64,000 nt of DNA. It comes from Microcystis wesenbergii NRERC-220 (GTDB lineage: Bacteria > Cyanobacteriota > Cyanobacteriia > Cyanobacteriales > Microcystaceae). The stretch spans positions 1,736,001 to 1,800,000 of the forward strand of contig NZ_JAVSJA010000001.1 in the NCBI RefSeq assembly GCF_032027425.1, read 5' to 3'. Positions 9,432 to 18,779 of this stretch are shown here, piece by piece. Position 1 is the stretch's first letter; each line of letters begins with the position of its first letter. The notes under the pieces were generated by a model, which saw only the letters and a program-made list of their open reading frames with translations, made no database searches and was not told the DNA's origin. The position numbers and the translations under genes were made by a program.

Positions 9432-9668
9432 TAATCAAATAGTCAAGGGATAACTTTATTAAAAAATTTTGCGGTAGCAATCTGGCTCGATTAGTCACCG
9501 CTCAATCATAACATTGTGCTACGATGATAACTCTAGTTTTTCCAGAACTGCTAATTTTTGTGATGCTTTGTCTTATGGTCAAGCTTGCTGATAATCCTCC
9601 CCACAGATCGGAACATCCATAGGTAGGTATCGGTGGTATAGTGTCAATGTCTATGAAGTCGAGGTGGA
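9432..9668. promoter_or_regulatory. Divergent intergenic region of the polysaccharide locus
   Basis: These 237 bases separate the Wzc-like gene and the flippase and must hold promoters for both directions. I see no strong hairpin or known operator. AT-rich stretches near 9451-9476 and 9508-9535 are candidate promoter areas only. Confidence 0.4.
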
Positions 9669-11027
9669 ATGTTCGATAAACTGACGGGGATCACTCAGAA
9701 ACTGAGTCCAGGATTGCGTAAAATTCTCGGTAACGTCGGCTGGCTGTTTGTCGAGCGCATCCTGACCATGATACTAGCCTTTTTCGTCGGAATCTGGGTT
9801 ATTAGATATTTAGGGTCAGAAAATTTTGGCAAACTAAGTTATACTACTAGCTTCGTTGCTCTTTTTAGTGCGATCTCTCAATTGGGTTTGAATGCCATCG
9901 TCGTCCGCAATATCGTCCAAGAGGAAAAAGCGGCTCCAGAGATTTTGGGTACTGCTTTTGTGCTAAAGTTGATAGCCAGTTTATTGACAATTATTATAAC
10001 TGGTATAGCCATCTGGACGTTTGATGCCGATCCTAACGTTCGCTGGATGACCTTAATAATTTCCTTTAGCTTAATGTTCAGTGCTTTTGACGTGATCGAG
10101 TTTTGGTTTCAATCACAGGTACTTTCAGGAGTCCTAGCTATACTGAGAAGCGTCCAGTTAATTCTGAGTTCCCTGATCAAACTTTCATTGATTGCCTTCA
10201 AGTTGCCGTTAATCGCTTTTGTCTGGTTAATTCTGGCAGAGCAGGTTGTGAAGGTACTGGGAATGCTCTGGGTTTACCTTAAGTACCACCAATCTATATG
10301 GCAATGGACAGTCAATTGGTCGAAAGGGTTAGAAATGCTGCGAGATTCATGGCCGCTGATCCTATCGGGTGTCATGATCACGATTTACATTAAGATTGAC
10401 CAAATAATGCTCGGTAATATGGCAAATGCTCAAGCAGTGGGAAACTATGCGGCGGCGGTCAGGTTCTCAGAAATTTGGTATTTTATTCCTATGGCAGTTT
10501 GTTCTTCTGTTTTTCCCGCAATCCTGCGGGCGAAGCAGAGGAGTAGAGAGGAATATTATGCTAGACTACAACAACTGTACGATCTCATGGCTTGGATGGC
10601 ACTGGCCATTGCAGTTCCCATGACTTTGGCTTCAGTTCCTTTGTTGACAAATTTGCTCGGTAAGGAATATACTGAGGCTGGTCAAATTCTAGCATGGCAC
10701 ATCTGGGCAAGTCCTTTCGTCTTTTTGGGGGTGGCTCAAAGTCAGTGGTTGATGGCCGAAAACTTTACGCGGTTGAGTTTTGCAAAAACATCGTTGGGAG
10801 CAATTACTAATATCTTGTTAAACTTGGTGCTAATTCCCGCTTATCAAGGTGTTGGAGCCGCTATAGCTACTATGATTTCTTATGCAATTTCTTCTCATGT
10901 TTCTTGTATATTTTATCCTCCCTTATTCCCCAATGGTTGGATGCTAACTAAGGCTTTATTTATACCATTTCGTATTCGCCAAAATTTATTGTATTTAGGT
11001 AAAATAAATATGAGATCAGTAAAATAA
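9669..11027 (+). CDS. Wzx-like polysaccharide flippase
   Basis: This 452-residue polytopic protein has about twelve to fourteen hydrophobic spans and the MATE/Wzx-type N-terminus (LRKILGNVGWLFVERILTMI). Further family-like blocks are SGVMITIYIKIDQIMLGNM and FSAFDVIEFWFQSQ. Wzx proteins flip undecaprenyl-linked oligosaccharide units across the inner membrane. It is the first gene of the rightward polysaccharide run. The ATG at 9669 has GAGGTGG a few bases upstream. Confidence 0.9.
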   Translation: MFDKLTGITQKLSPGLRKILGNVGWLFVERILTMILAFFVGIWVIRYLGSENFGKLSYTTSFVALFSAISQLGLNAIVVRNIVQEEKAAPEILGTAFVLKLIASLLTIIITGIAIWTFDADPNVRWMTLIISFSLMFSAFDVIEFWFQSQVLSGVLAILRSVQLILSSLIKLSLIAFKLPLIAFVWLILAEQVVKVLGMLWVYLKYHQSIWQWTVNWSKGLEMLRDSWPLILSGVMITIYIKIDQIMLGNMANAQAVGNYAAAVRFSEIWYFIPMAVCSSVFPAILRAKQRSREEYYARLQQLYDLMAWMALAIAVPMTLASVPLLTNLLGKEYTEAGQILAWHIWASPFVFLGVAQSQWLMAENFTRLSFAKTSLGAITNILLNLVLIPAYQGVGAAIATMISYAISSHVSCIFYPPLFPNGWMLTKALFIPFRIRQNLLYLGKINMRSVK

Positions 11028-11096
11028 TATGGATTGCGGTTAGTTGATTGCTGAACCATGAACTTAATAAAATCTAAAACAAAAGGATAAAAAAAT

Positions 11097-11783
11097 ATGG
11101 TTGATCGAGATTACAGTATTTACTCAACTAAGTATCAAGTTACATTAAAAGGTTTATTGATTTTTGAATTGGCCAGTTTGTGCGGCAGACTATTTCTTCA
11201 AAAGAGAATAAGTCTTAAAAAATCTGATATCCAATTGTTACATTTAGGTTGTGGTAGAAGTATATTTGATGGTTGGACTAATGCCGATTTTTGGGGTGGA
11301 TTAAAACCTTGGAAGAAATATGAAAATAAGCCTGAATGGATGCTCGATTTAAGGTTGCCTCTGAATTGTGATGATAATGTCTGGGATGGAGTATTTACAG
11401 AACATACTCTCGAACATTTATATCCAGTCCAAGTATTAAACTTACTTAAAGAATTAAATAGAACTATGAAGCCTGGTGCTTGGCTAAGGGTTACTGTTCC
11501 TGATTTAAAACAATACATAGATTACTACTGTGGCAACGAAGTACATGAAATGTTTTTACAATGGAAAACGGGCTGCGAAGCAATCCGGTCTCTAACACAA
11601 AACTATGGACATCTATCCGTTTGGGATAGCGACTTACTAACTAGGGTTTTAACAGAGGCAGGATTTGTCAAAATCAAAGAAGTTTCTTTTGGAAAGGGAA
11701 CAGACGAACGGCTTATTAAAGATCAAGAACAACGAAATTGGGAAACCCTATACATGGAGTGTCAAAAATCAGGAAATAATTAA
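11097..11783 (+). CDS. SAM-dependent methyltransferase
   Basis: The 228-residue product has the SAM-binding motif LHLGCGRSIFDGWTNADFWG near residue 48 and the Methyltransf_11-type block FTEHTLEHLYPVQVLNLLKE, followed by PGAWLRVTVPDLKQYIDYY. Its place between Wzx and Wzy suggests that it methylates a sugar or lipid-linked intermediate, but the substrate cannot be read from sequence. Codon use is AT-rich, as in the following genes of the locus. Confidence 0.85.
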   Translation: MVDRDYSIYSTKYQVTLKGLLIFELASLCGRLFLQKRISLKKSDIQLLHLGCGRSIFDGWTNADFWGGLKPWKKYENKPEWMLDLRLPLNCDDNVWDGVFTEHTLEHLYPVQVLNLLKELNRTMKPGAWLRVTVPDLKQYIDYYCGNEVHEMFLQWKTGCEAIRSLTQNYGHLSVWDSDLLTRVLTEAGFVKIKEVSFGKGTDERLIKDQEQRNWETLYMECQKSGNN

Positions 11784-11884
11784 CTAATCATTTGTTGAAG
11801 TAAAGTTATCTAAAATAACTGCCGTTCAATTTTAGATAATATCATGAAACATTTGATTTTTGATTTTACTCTAGTTTATCAAAA

Positions 11885-11926
11885 TTTTCAAAGCACAATA
11901 ATACATTTTTCAAAGCACAATAATGC
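11885..11926. repeat. Short direct repeat upstream of the polymerase gene
   Basis: The unit TTTTCAAAGCACAATAATRC is present twice in tandem just before the polymerase start. No function is evident. Confidence 0.6.
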
Positions 11927-11943
11927 ATTGAAATACATTGATC

Positions 11944-13263
11944 ATGTTATACGAACACAAATACAAACCCTCAACTGTCAGATATATACTGCTCTTATTG
12001 ATTTGCTTTTGGCTTTTCATATCAGCATTGCAAATGCCAAGAATTTCTACCTTGACTACTATTTTATTGCCCGTATTGGCAATAGTAGATAAATTGATGG
12101 GTTGGCAATTATTTTCGTTAAATAAGAGTTTATTGAAACAAACAAAATTTATTCAATCACTATTAATTTTGACCCTATTTTGTATTGTTTATTGGACTAC
12201 CATTAATGACTATGGCTTCCTAGATAAAGAAACAAGCTTGCTGTCAATCTTTGCGTCAATTATGCGAGTCTTATTTTCTTATATCGTAGGATTTTCGATT
12301 AACTACTCTCGGCTTCCAGCCTATCCTTACAATACCATTATCGTGATGACTTCCCTCGTTGGTTCAACTATTTTTTATTCTGTCTTATCAGTCCTGAAAA
12401 CGTTGCAAATTCGTCCAAGCTTGATTGAACAGAGACAATACTTAGATTATTGGACTGACAAAGAATGGCCTGCAACTGGAGTCGGTGATTTCTTATGTCT
12501 AGGATTATTGTATATTGTCGTAATTTTCTATGGATATAAACATAAAAAAGAATCTAAGCTATTTTATCTCTTTTTTGTGCTGATTTCAGCAATCTTTGTT
12601 TTTTTCTCATTTAATGCAACAGTTTTGCTGGAAAATAGACTTGCGTTGATAGCAACAGCTATTGGTTTTATAACTATCGGTTTTTTGTTAGAATTTAAAT
12701 CTAAATTAAAATTTATAACTCTACCTTTGTTTGTAGGGTTATTCGCCCTAGTCTCCGTTGGAGTGAACATTATTGAAATCATTGTATCTACTGTATTGGC
12801 TCAATTTGGTGTTTTCAATAAACGCTTTTTAAGTCAGGGAACTGAGAGTGGTAGATTCGACAATTATCAAGTTGCCTTAACAGAGATATGGCAATACCCT
12901 TTTGGAGGCAGAGAGTTTAAGTTGCCAGTAAGTAAATGGGTTCACAATCTATGGTTAGACGTAGCCTATGATGCAGGTCTTCTGCCAATGTTCTTACTTT
13001 TGTTATATTTTATTCTACATATAAAATGCTTTTTGAAAATACTTAATTCTGATCTGCCTAAAATTGTCATTGTATATTTCTCGACAATGAGCATTGGCAT
13101 TTTATTGAATATGTCTTTAGGTCCGATCATTCAAGCCTCTGTTTTTGAATTTGGAATGACTTGCTTTTTCTTGGGTGTTATTGCGAGATTATCTGGAGAG
13201 GTTGAGATTAGCAAAAAATATCAGTTATCCTCTCAGCGAAGCTTATATAGCAAGTCTATTTAA
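11944..13263 (+). CDS. Wzy-like O-antigen polymerase/ligase
   Basis: This is a roughly 439-residue membrane protein with ten or more hydrophobic spans and the long extracytoplasmic loop typical of Wzy/WaaL. The loop contains GTESGRFDNYQVALTEIWQY and PVSKWVHNLWLDVAYDAGLL, resembling the R/H-containing Wzy_C motif (H-N-x-W/Y-L). Wzy joins repeat units in the periplasm. The ATG at 11944 is preferred; a TTG at 11938 is also in frame. Such proteins vary widely in sequence, so the assignment rests on topology and neighbours. Confidence 0.8.
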   Translation: MLYEHKYKPSTVRYILLLLICFWLFISALQMPRISTLTTILLPVLAIVDKLMGWQLFSLNKSLLKQTKFIQSLLILTLFCIVYWTTINDYGFLDKETSLLSIFASIMRVLFSYIVGFSINYSRLPAYPYNTIIVMTSLVGSTIFYSVLSVLKTLQIRPSLIEQRQYLDYWTDKEWPATGVGDFLCLGLLYIVVIFYGYKHKKESKLFYLFFVLISAIFVFFSFNATVLLENRLALIATAIGFITIGFLLEFKSKLKFITLPLFVGLFALVSVGVNIIEIIVSTVLAQFGVFNKRFLSQGTESGRFDNYQVALTEIWQYPFGGREFKLPVSKWVHNLWLDVAYDAGLLPMFLLLLYFILHIKCFLKILNSDLPKIVIVYFSTMSIGILLNMSLGPIIQASVFEFGMTCFFLGVIARLSGEVEISKKYQLSSQRSLYSKSI

Positions 13264-13416
13264 TTCATGAACAGATTCAATGGCGCGATCCTTGCGTCCC
13301 CGTCCCTGCCATGTCTTATTCATATTTCATTTAGGCTTGCTTACAACTATAAACTTGAAGGATTTTTCCTGTAGATTTTCCTGACGGACACAACCGCAAT
13401 CGCCCTGCCCTCGATA

Positions 13417-13561
13417 TAATAGACCTCTTGCATAAATCCGAAAACAAACGATAGAAACAATAATGGGAGGGACTTTCAGTTAATTATTTATTAGTAGTTG
13501 ATAATCTTCAAAAATGTTGCTGTACAAGGATCGACTTAAGACTTTTGCAAGAGGTCTAATA
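13417..13561. mobile_element. 135-bp MITE with 5-bp target duplication
   Basis: The element at 13422-13556 starts GACCTCTTGCATAAATC and ends GACTTTTGCAAGAGGTC, so its termini are inverted repeats. It is flanked by TAATA at 13417-13421 and 13557-13561. No ORF is present. The terminal sequence resembles ends of cyanobacterial insertion sequences, so it was probably mobilised in trans. It lies just upstream of a broken DUF3782 gene. Confidence 0.85.
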
Positions 13562-13593
13562 GAATTAAAGAGGTGGCCTGCGCTCTAAAAGCC

Positions 13594-14050
13594 ATGACAC
13601 AAGAAGATATTAAAGGGATTATCCGCCAAGAAATGGCCGAAATTCTGCAAGATAGGGAAATGCGGGACGATTACGACAGTAGTGTTGGTGCTTTGGCATC
13701 GATAGGGGGACTGAACTCGGAGGAATCTTTCCGCGCTGCTCTGAAAGCAATTTTAGAAGAGTCTTTCGGAGTGCAGGTGATTAATATTACTGAATATGAT
13801 GACGAAGGCGAAGTCTTTGGCAGACCAGACCAGATAGAATTGGATTTGTTAATCAAAAATGGACTGTTGATAATTGGCGAAATCCAATCCTCTATAAGTA
13901 AAAGTCCAATTTTATCAGCAGCGATACCAACAAGAATACAACGGCAAGATAGTTATTTCACTGATGCTAGATTTCAAGGCGCAGGAAATAGCTAAAAATT
14001 TAAGAATAGAAGTTGATAGTTCTGCAAGAGATGTAGAATTCAGTTCATAA
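13594..14050 (+). pseudogene. Broken DUF3782-type protein gene
   Basis: The open part from ATG 13594 (MTQEDIKGIIRQEMAEILQD) resembles cyanobacterial DUF3782 proteins, which carry a PD-(D/E)XK-like nuclease fold; the core ELDLLIKNGLLIIGEIQSSI shows the acidic D...E-x-x signature. After residue about 110 (SKSP) the family's next segment is missing. The frame then shifts: another frame from about 13953 reads VISLMLDFKAQEIAKNLRIE and ends at TAA 14048-14050, matching the usual C-terminus. An internal deletion plus frameshift is inferred. A GTG at 13573 could extend the start by seven codons. Function is presumed lost. Confidence 0.75.
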
Positions 14051-14172
14051 AAGGAAGGTTAAGGAAGATAAATAGTACAAGGAAATTATCGGGCGATCGC
14101 TGATTGACAAAAAGGACAATATTTGTTAATATTAACGTTGAACAATGTATATCATTAATAAAACTGCTAGAA

Positions 14173-14646
14173 ATGTCCACTATTTTATATGATTCTGATT
14201 TTGACTTGTGGATTGAGCAGACAATCCAACAATTAAAAGATCGTCAATTTGAACGACTAGACGTTGAACACTTAATTGAGGAATTACAAGACTTGGGCAA
14301 GTCAGAAAAAAGAGCCTTAGAAAGTAACTTAATGGTTTTGTTGGCTCATTTACTCAAGCTCAAGATACAAGGCGATGCGCCTGAGACTATGACAGGCAGT
14401 TGGTATGATTCAATCAACGAACACCGGCAGCGAGTTCAAAAAAGCTTACGAGATACTCCATCTCTCAATCCCTATCTGTCCACAGCAGTTTCCTCAGTCT
14501 ATCCAGACGCTCGCCAGCTGGCAATTAGAGATGGAAAAAAAGCTAAATTTGGCGTTCGCATACCATTAGAAAATGAGTATCCAATCACCTGTCCTTTTTC
14601 AATTGAGCAGCTCTTGGATGATGATTTCTACTTAAATGAGTCCTAG
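14173..14646 (+). CDS. DUF29 family protein
   Basis: This 157-residue protein starts at ATG 14173 (MSTILYDSDFDLWIEQTIQQ). It has the DUF29 order: helical LDVEHLIEELQDLGKSEKRA, then SNLMVLLAHLLKLKIQ, and the C-terminal CPFSIEQLLDDDFYL. DUF29 proteins are small helical proteins of unknown function, very abundant in bloom-forming cyanobacteria. An upstream TTG at 14104 would add 23 residues not typical of the family. A second member is at 57056 and a remnant at 62936. Confidence 0.88.
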   Translation: MSTILYDSDFDLWIEQTIQQLKDRQFERLDVEHLIEELQDLGKSEKRALESNLMVLLAHLLKLKIQGDAPETMTGSWYDSINEHRQRVQKSLRDTPSLNPYLSTAVSSVYPDARQLAIRDGKKAKFGVRIPLENEYPITCPFSIEQLLDDDFYLNES

Positions 14647-14843
14647 CCTAGAATTGTGATATAACATATAGTAATCCCCTAAACCCTTGAAAACAGGTAG
14701 CTGAACAATGGGATTAAGCTCCTTACTCGTTCACGACTCATTTAGAATTGCTATAGCCAGTCAATTAAAGTAGTATTTGTCTAAAAGAGGGCAAAAAATC
14801 TACGAAATCTAACTAATTAAACCACAAAATATAGGAAAAAAAT

Positions 14844-15584
14844 ATGGAAACTCTGACTATTATTCAACCAATGCAGTTAACTGCATTACCCACGCAAGAT
14901 GAACTTCCCTGCGATGATGGAGTACCGATGGAAACTCAAAGGCATAAATGGCAGATGGATCTGTTAATAGACACTATATCCCCTTGGCTAGACCGACGAG
15001 AAGATGGTTATGCCAGTGGCAATATGTTCGTCTATTTCAGTACAGCACAACTGAAAAATCAAGACTTCAAAGGACCTGATTTTTTTGCCGTCTTAGACGT
15101 ACCAAAAGGGGAGCGAAAAAGTTGGGTTACTTGGGAGGAGGGAAAAGCCCCCGATGTAGTGATTGAACTGCTCTCGGAAAGTACCACCCAAATAGACAAA
15201 ACCGAGAAAAAAAAGATTTATCAAGATAAGTTACGAGTGCCTGAATATTTCTGGTACGATCCTTTTAACCCTGAAGATTTTGCCGAATTTGTCTTAGTTG
15301 ATGGCCTATATGAACCACGGCAACCCAACGAGAAAGGATGGCTAATCAGTGGTCGTTTGGGATTAGCTTTAGTTCGTTGGCAGGGAGAATATAGAGGGGT
15401 AACAACCGTCTGGATTCGCTGGGCAACTTTAGATGGAATGTTGTTGCCAACCCCGCGAGAGTTGGCTGAGGAAGCACAACAGAAAGCTGAGGAAGCACAA
15501 CAGAAAGCTGAGGCAGCCGAAGAAAAAGCCGAACGATTGGCGGCTAAACTCAGGGAATTGGGGATTAATCCTGAAAGTCTCTGA
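14844..15584 (+). CDS. Uma2 family protein (DUF820, PD-(D/E)XK fold)
   Basis: The 246-residue product has the Uma2 core: FRGPDFF-like motif FKGPDFFAVLDVP, PDVVIELLSEST, then KKKIYQDKLRVPEYFWYDPF. The fold is that of restriction-type nucleases, but the biological role is unproven. The C-terminal tail is a coiled coil built from a 21-base (seven-residue) repeat AEEAQQK at 15465-15506. It is about 70% identical by eye to the protein at 19378, which has a different tail repeat. Confidence 0.9.
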   Translation: METLTIIQPMQLTALPTQDELPCDDGVPMETQRHKWQMDLLIDTISPWLDRREDGYASGNMFVYFSTAQLKNQDFKGPDFFAVLDVPKGERKSWVTWEEGKAPDVVIELLSESTTQIDKTEKKKIYQDKLRVPEYFWYDPFNPEDFAEFVLVDGLYEPRQPNEKGWLISGRLGLALVRWQGEYRGVTTVWIRWATLDGMLLPTPRELAEEAQQKAEEAQQKAEAAEEKAERLAAKLRELGINPESL

Positions 15585-15679
15585 CTTCGTCTAGGCGGAT
15601 TTTGGTAGTCCCACTAGCCTAGAGTTGACAATTTGGTCAGGGTGGGTTAGGATGCCACGAGTTAACAGTAAATCCGTCT

Positions 15680-16600
15680 ATGGCTGACTTCCAACTGACC
15701 ACTCCTGTCGCCTTCCTGATTTTCAATCGACCAGACACGACGGCGAGGGTATTTGAAGCCATTCGTCAGGCGAAACCACCTAAGTTATTAGTGGTTGCCG
15801 ATGGTCCGCGCCCCGATAAACCGGATGATATTGAAAAGTGTAAGACGGCTCGTGCTATTATTGATAGAGTTGATTGGGATTGTGAGGTATTGAAGAATTA
15901 TTCAGATGTGAATTTAGGTTGTAGGAAGCGGGTATCAAGTGGCTTAGATTGGGTTTTTAGCACGGTTGAGAAGGCTATTATTCTTGAAGATGATTGCTTA
16001 CCACATCCTAGTTTCTTTCGATTTTGTCAGGAATTGCTTGATCATTATCAAAATGATGAGAGAATCATGTCTATTATCGGTTGTAACTTTCAGTTCGGTC
16101 GCCAGCGTACCGAGTATAGCTATTATTTTTCTCAGATTAACCTTATATGGGGGTGGGCAACTTGGAGGCGGGCGTGGCACTATTATGATGGCGATATGAG
16201 TCTGTGGCCCGAAGTCAAACAGGATAATCTGCTTCAGTATATTTTACGGAATCCTCAAAAAACAAAATATTGGACAAAAGTATTTCAAAAAACTTATGAT
16301 GAAGAGATTAATAGCTGGGGCTACCGCTGGATACTCTCTTGTTTTCTTCAGCATGGTTTAGCGATTATTCCTAATATGAATCTAGTTAGCAATATTGGTT
16401 TTGGTGCAAACGCTACGCACACAATAAATGCTAGAACTCCGGTTAACAGTGTTAATGTAGAAGAGATGGACTTCCCCCTACGTCATCCACCCTATGTAAT
16501 TCCTCATATTGATGCAGATAACTTTACCTATCGTGTTTATTGTCAGGCATCTTTGATTGAGCGCATAGAGAGGAAATTAAAAACAATCTTTAAGCTTTGA
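15680..16600 (+). CDS. Glycosyltransferase-like protein (HlpA-like)
   Basis: The 306-residue product has a GT-A-like N-terminus (PVAFLIFNRPDTTARVFEAI), a DDC acidic motif in KAIILEDDCLPHPSFFRFC near residue 99, and LIWGWATWRRAWHYYDGDM. Proteins of this type have been labelled hemolytic protein HlpA-like but are predicted family 2-like glycosyltransferases. Its place in the polysaccharide locus supports a sugar-transfer role; donor and acceptor are unknown. Confidence 0.82.
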   Translation: MADFQLTTPVAFLIFNRPDTTARVFEAIRQAKPPKLLVVADGPRPDKPDDIEKCKTARAIIDRVDWDCEVLKNYSDVNLGCRKRVSSGLDWVFSTVEKAIILEDDCLPHPSFFRFCQELLDHYQNDERIMSIIGCNFQFGRQRTEYSYYFSQINLIWGWATWRRAWHYYDGDMSLWPEVKQDNLLQYILRNPQKTKYWTKVFQKTYDEEINSWGYRWILSCFLQHGLAIIPNMNLVSNIGFGANATHTINARTPVNSVNVEEMDFPLRHPPYVIPHIDADNFTYRVYCQASLIERIERKLKTIFKL

Positions 16601-16688
16601 ATACAATTCTTACTTGTTTGCTAATATTGAAAATCTGAGACTTTCAATAAATACTTGGAAACCAACAACTTTCATTTTTTATATTACT

Positions 16689-17639
16689 ATGTTTAAAAAA
16701 ATGTTCAAAAATACGCTTAAGAGTGTTGCCTCAGCTTACAAATCTGCTGGATATCCTCTACTGCCAATTACAAAGTCTATTCGAGAACCGATGCGTTGGT
16801 TTTATCACCAATCCCTCTTATTACGTCATGATAGTAAATTCTATCTGAAACCTTTTTTATTAAAACAATTTCATGATTTATTGGTTGTAGAGCATCCCCA
16901 AGACTTCAAGATATATGGAGGAAAAATCAATTTTCGCTCTTCTGGCAGTTTAATGTCAGTTCAAGGATATTATGTTGGTGAAATAGAATACCACTTAGTT
17001 CAATATATTGTTAGTCAAATTAAACCTGGATTTGTCATGTTAGATGTAGGGGCACATCATGGTGTTTATACCCTAATTGTTGCCTATGAGCTAAAATCTC
17101 GTGGTTGGTCAGGAGTTATTCATAGTTTTGAGCCAAATCCACTAAATTTTTCCTTGCTCGAATACAATGTAAAGCAAAATCAGCTAACTGATTACGTGAT
17201 TCTTCATAACGAAGCCGTATCCAATACAGAAGGAAGACAAAAATTACTGGCAGATTCTAGTGAGAATAGTGGCTGTCAATTAGAAAGCGTAGAAGTATTA
17301 GAACAAGGAAATAATCCAGATTTAATTAAAGAATATGAAATACAAGTATGTAAACTAGATGATTTGATTGACCAGGTGCAAAATGTAAATATCATAAAAA
17401 TGGATATCCAAGGAGCTGAGCCTCTTGCTCTTCAAGGAGGCGAGACTATAATTAAAAGAGACAAACCAATATTGGTGGTAGAAGCAGTTGAAAATTGGTT
17501 GTCAACTGACAAAACAAAAGAGTTCTTGGCTGAACATAAGTACGAGATATATGGAGTTAGTTCCAAAGGAAAATTATGTCAAATCAATAGTCCTGATGTA
17601 TTTGTTTCATGGGACTGCGTGGGATTGCCTCTTGAATAA
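16689..17639 (+). CDS. FkbM family methyltransferase
   Basis: The product of about 316 residues has SAM motif VMLDVGAHHGVYTLIVAYEL, then SFEPNPLNFSLLEYNVKQN and the FkbM motif IIKMDIQGAEPLALQGGE. FkbM enzymes O-methylate sugars or polyketides. The ATG at 16689 (MFKKMFKNTLKS) is chosen; an upstream TTG at 16614 would add 25 residues overlapping the intergenic region. A second FkbM gene follows 22 bases downstream. Confidence 0.88.
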   Translation: MFKKMFKNTLKSVASAYKSAGYPLLPITKSIREPMRWFYHQSLLLRHDSKFYLKPFLLKQFHDLLVVEHPQDFKIYGGKINFRSSGSLMSVQGYYVGEIEYHLVQYIVSQIKPGFVMLDVGAHHGVYTLIVAYELKSRGWSGVIHSFEPNPLNFSLLEYNVKQNQLTDYVILHNEAVSNTEGRQKLLADSSENSGCQLESVEVLEQGNNPDLIKEYEIQVCKLDDLIDQVQNVNIIKMDIQGAEPLALQGGETIIKRDKPILVVEAVENWLSTDKTKEFLAEHKYEIYGVSSKGKLCQINSPDVFVSWDCVGLPLE

Positions 17640-17661
17640 AATTAATTGCCGTTAGAAATTT

Positions 17662-18387
17662 ATGCCTAAAAAAGTAATCAAGAAACTCTCCAGGAGTTTA
17701 GGAATTGATCTAAAAAGATACAATGTACAAACATCTGAAGCGGCGAAAATGCAGCGCTTGTTAGCCTATCACAATATTGACTTAGTATTCGATGTTGGCG
17801 CTAATATTGGGCAATATGCTAAATTACTGCGAGAGTTAGGCTATTCAGGGAGGATTGTTTCCTTTGAACCGCTGTTAAGTGCTTACTCTCAATTAAAAGC
17901 TGTTAGTAAAAAAGACCCGCTGTGGGAAATTGCTCCCCAAACTGCCATCGGCAACCAAGAAGGTGAAATTACGATCAATATTGCTGGTAATAGTTATAGT
18001 AGTTCAGCTTTGCCAATGCTGGATGCTCACTTAGAATCTGCACCTGAATCAGCTTACTCTGGCTCAGAAACAGTAAAATTGAGCAGGCTAGATACCATTG
18101 CCAAGGACTATATCAAAAGCGAAACAAAATCCATTTTCCTCAAAATAGATGTGCAAGGATTGGAAAAACAAGTGCTAGAAGGGGCAACTGCAATTTTGCC
18201 TTTGGTTAAAGGCATTAAGCTTGAATTATCTTTAGTCCCTCTCTATGAAGGTCAAGTCCTGTTTAAAGAAATGATTGATATCGTAGAAAAATTAGGTTAC
18301 GAACTGTACGGTATTGAACCAGGGTTTACTGCCGAAAAAACTGGGAGGATGTTGCAGATGGATGGAATTTTCTTCAAACCAGATTAA
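17662..18387 (+). CDS. FkbM family methyltransferase
   Basis: This 241-residue protein has VFDVGANIGQYAKLLRELGY near residue 43, SFEPLLSAYSQLKAV, and FLKIDVQGLEKQVLEGATAI. It is shorter than and divergent from the FkbM protein just upstream, so the pair is not a recent tandem duplication. It probably O-methylates a sugar in the polysaccharide made by this locus. Confidence 0.9.
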   Translation: MPKKVIKKLSRSLGIDLKRYNVQTSEAAKMQRLLAYHNIDLVFDVGANIGQYAKLLRELGYSGRIVSFEPLLSAYSQLKAVSKKDPLWEIAPQTAIGNQEGEITINIAGNSYSSSALPMLDAHLESAPESAYSGSETVKLSRLDTIAKDYIKSETKSIFLKIDVQGLEKQVLEGATAILPLVKGIKLELSLVPLYEGQVLFKEMIDIVEKLGYELYGIEPGFTAEKTGRMLQMDGIFFKPD

Positions 18388-18454
18388 AAATTTAATCTGG
18401 TAAAACATGAGCAAAGCTATTTGTTGATATCCTTTCTCAAATAGTGCTACGCTA

Positions 18455-18472
18455 TGTACACATTGCGTACAC
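18455..18472. promoter_or_regulatory. Candidate autoregulatory operator of the antitoxin gene
   Basis: TGTACACATTGCGTACAC lies 13 bases before the antitoxin ATG. It contains inverted TGTAC/GTACA arms around seven bases, and also two direct GTACACA units. Such short palindromes next to Phd/VapB genes commonly bind the antitoxin. The function here is inferred. Confidence 0.5.
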
Positions 18473-18485
18473 AACGAGAGAGACT

Positions 18486-18779
18486 ATGGATAAGTATGAC
18501 ATTGAGAAAATTGGGGTGCGAGAATTTCGGAGCGAACTCCCTAAATACATATACGGTGAGACTCCCGTTGAGGTACTACGTCACGGTCATACTGTTGGGT
18601 TCTATTTCCCCGTTAAACAGGGGAGTAAAAGCGCCGATATCGCTGCCTTACAAGCGGTGGCCGCTCAATTTGAGTACCTGTTAAGTCAAAAGGGAATTTC
18701 CGAAGACGATATTGTTCGTGAGTTTGGTCAGATGTGTGAAGCGGACAGAGCGAATCAGAGAAAGGATTTGGACAAGTGA
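18486..18779 (+). CDS. Phd/YefM-like antitoxin
   Basis: The 97-residue product starts at ATG 18486 (MDKYDIEKIGVREFRSELPK). It has the Phd-type DNA-binding N-terminus, with the segment ETPVEVLRHGHTVGFYFPV, followed by a helical acidic C-terminus that would bind a toxin. The stop TGA overlaps the GTG of a PIN-domain remnant at 18776, the classic coupled arrangement. The antitoxin looks intact while its toxin does not. Confidence 0.82.
   Translation: MDKYDIEKIGVREFRSELPKYIYGETPVEVLRHGHTVGFYFPVKQGSKSADIAALQAVAAQFEYLLSQKGISEDDIVREFGQMCEADRANQRKDLDK

Noticed and set aside
11844-12092. 82-residue ORF before the polymerase
   Set aside because: It overlaps the polymerase start in another frame and has no family likeness.
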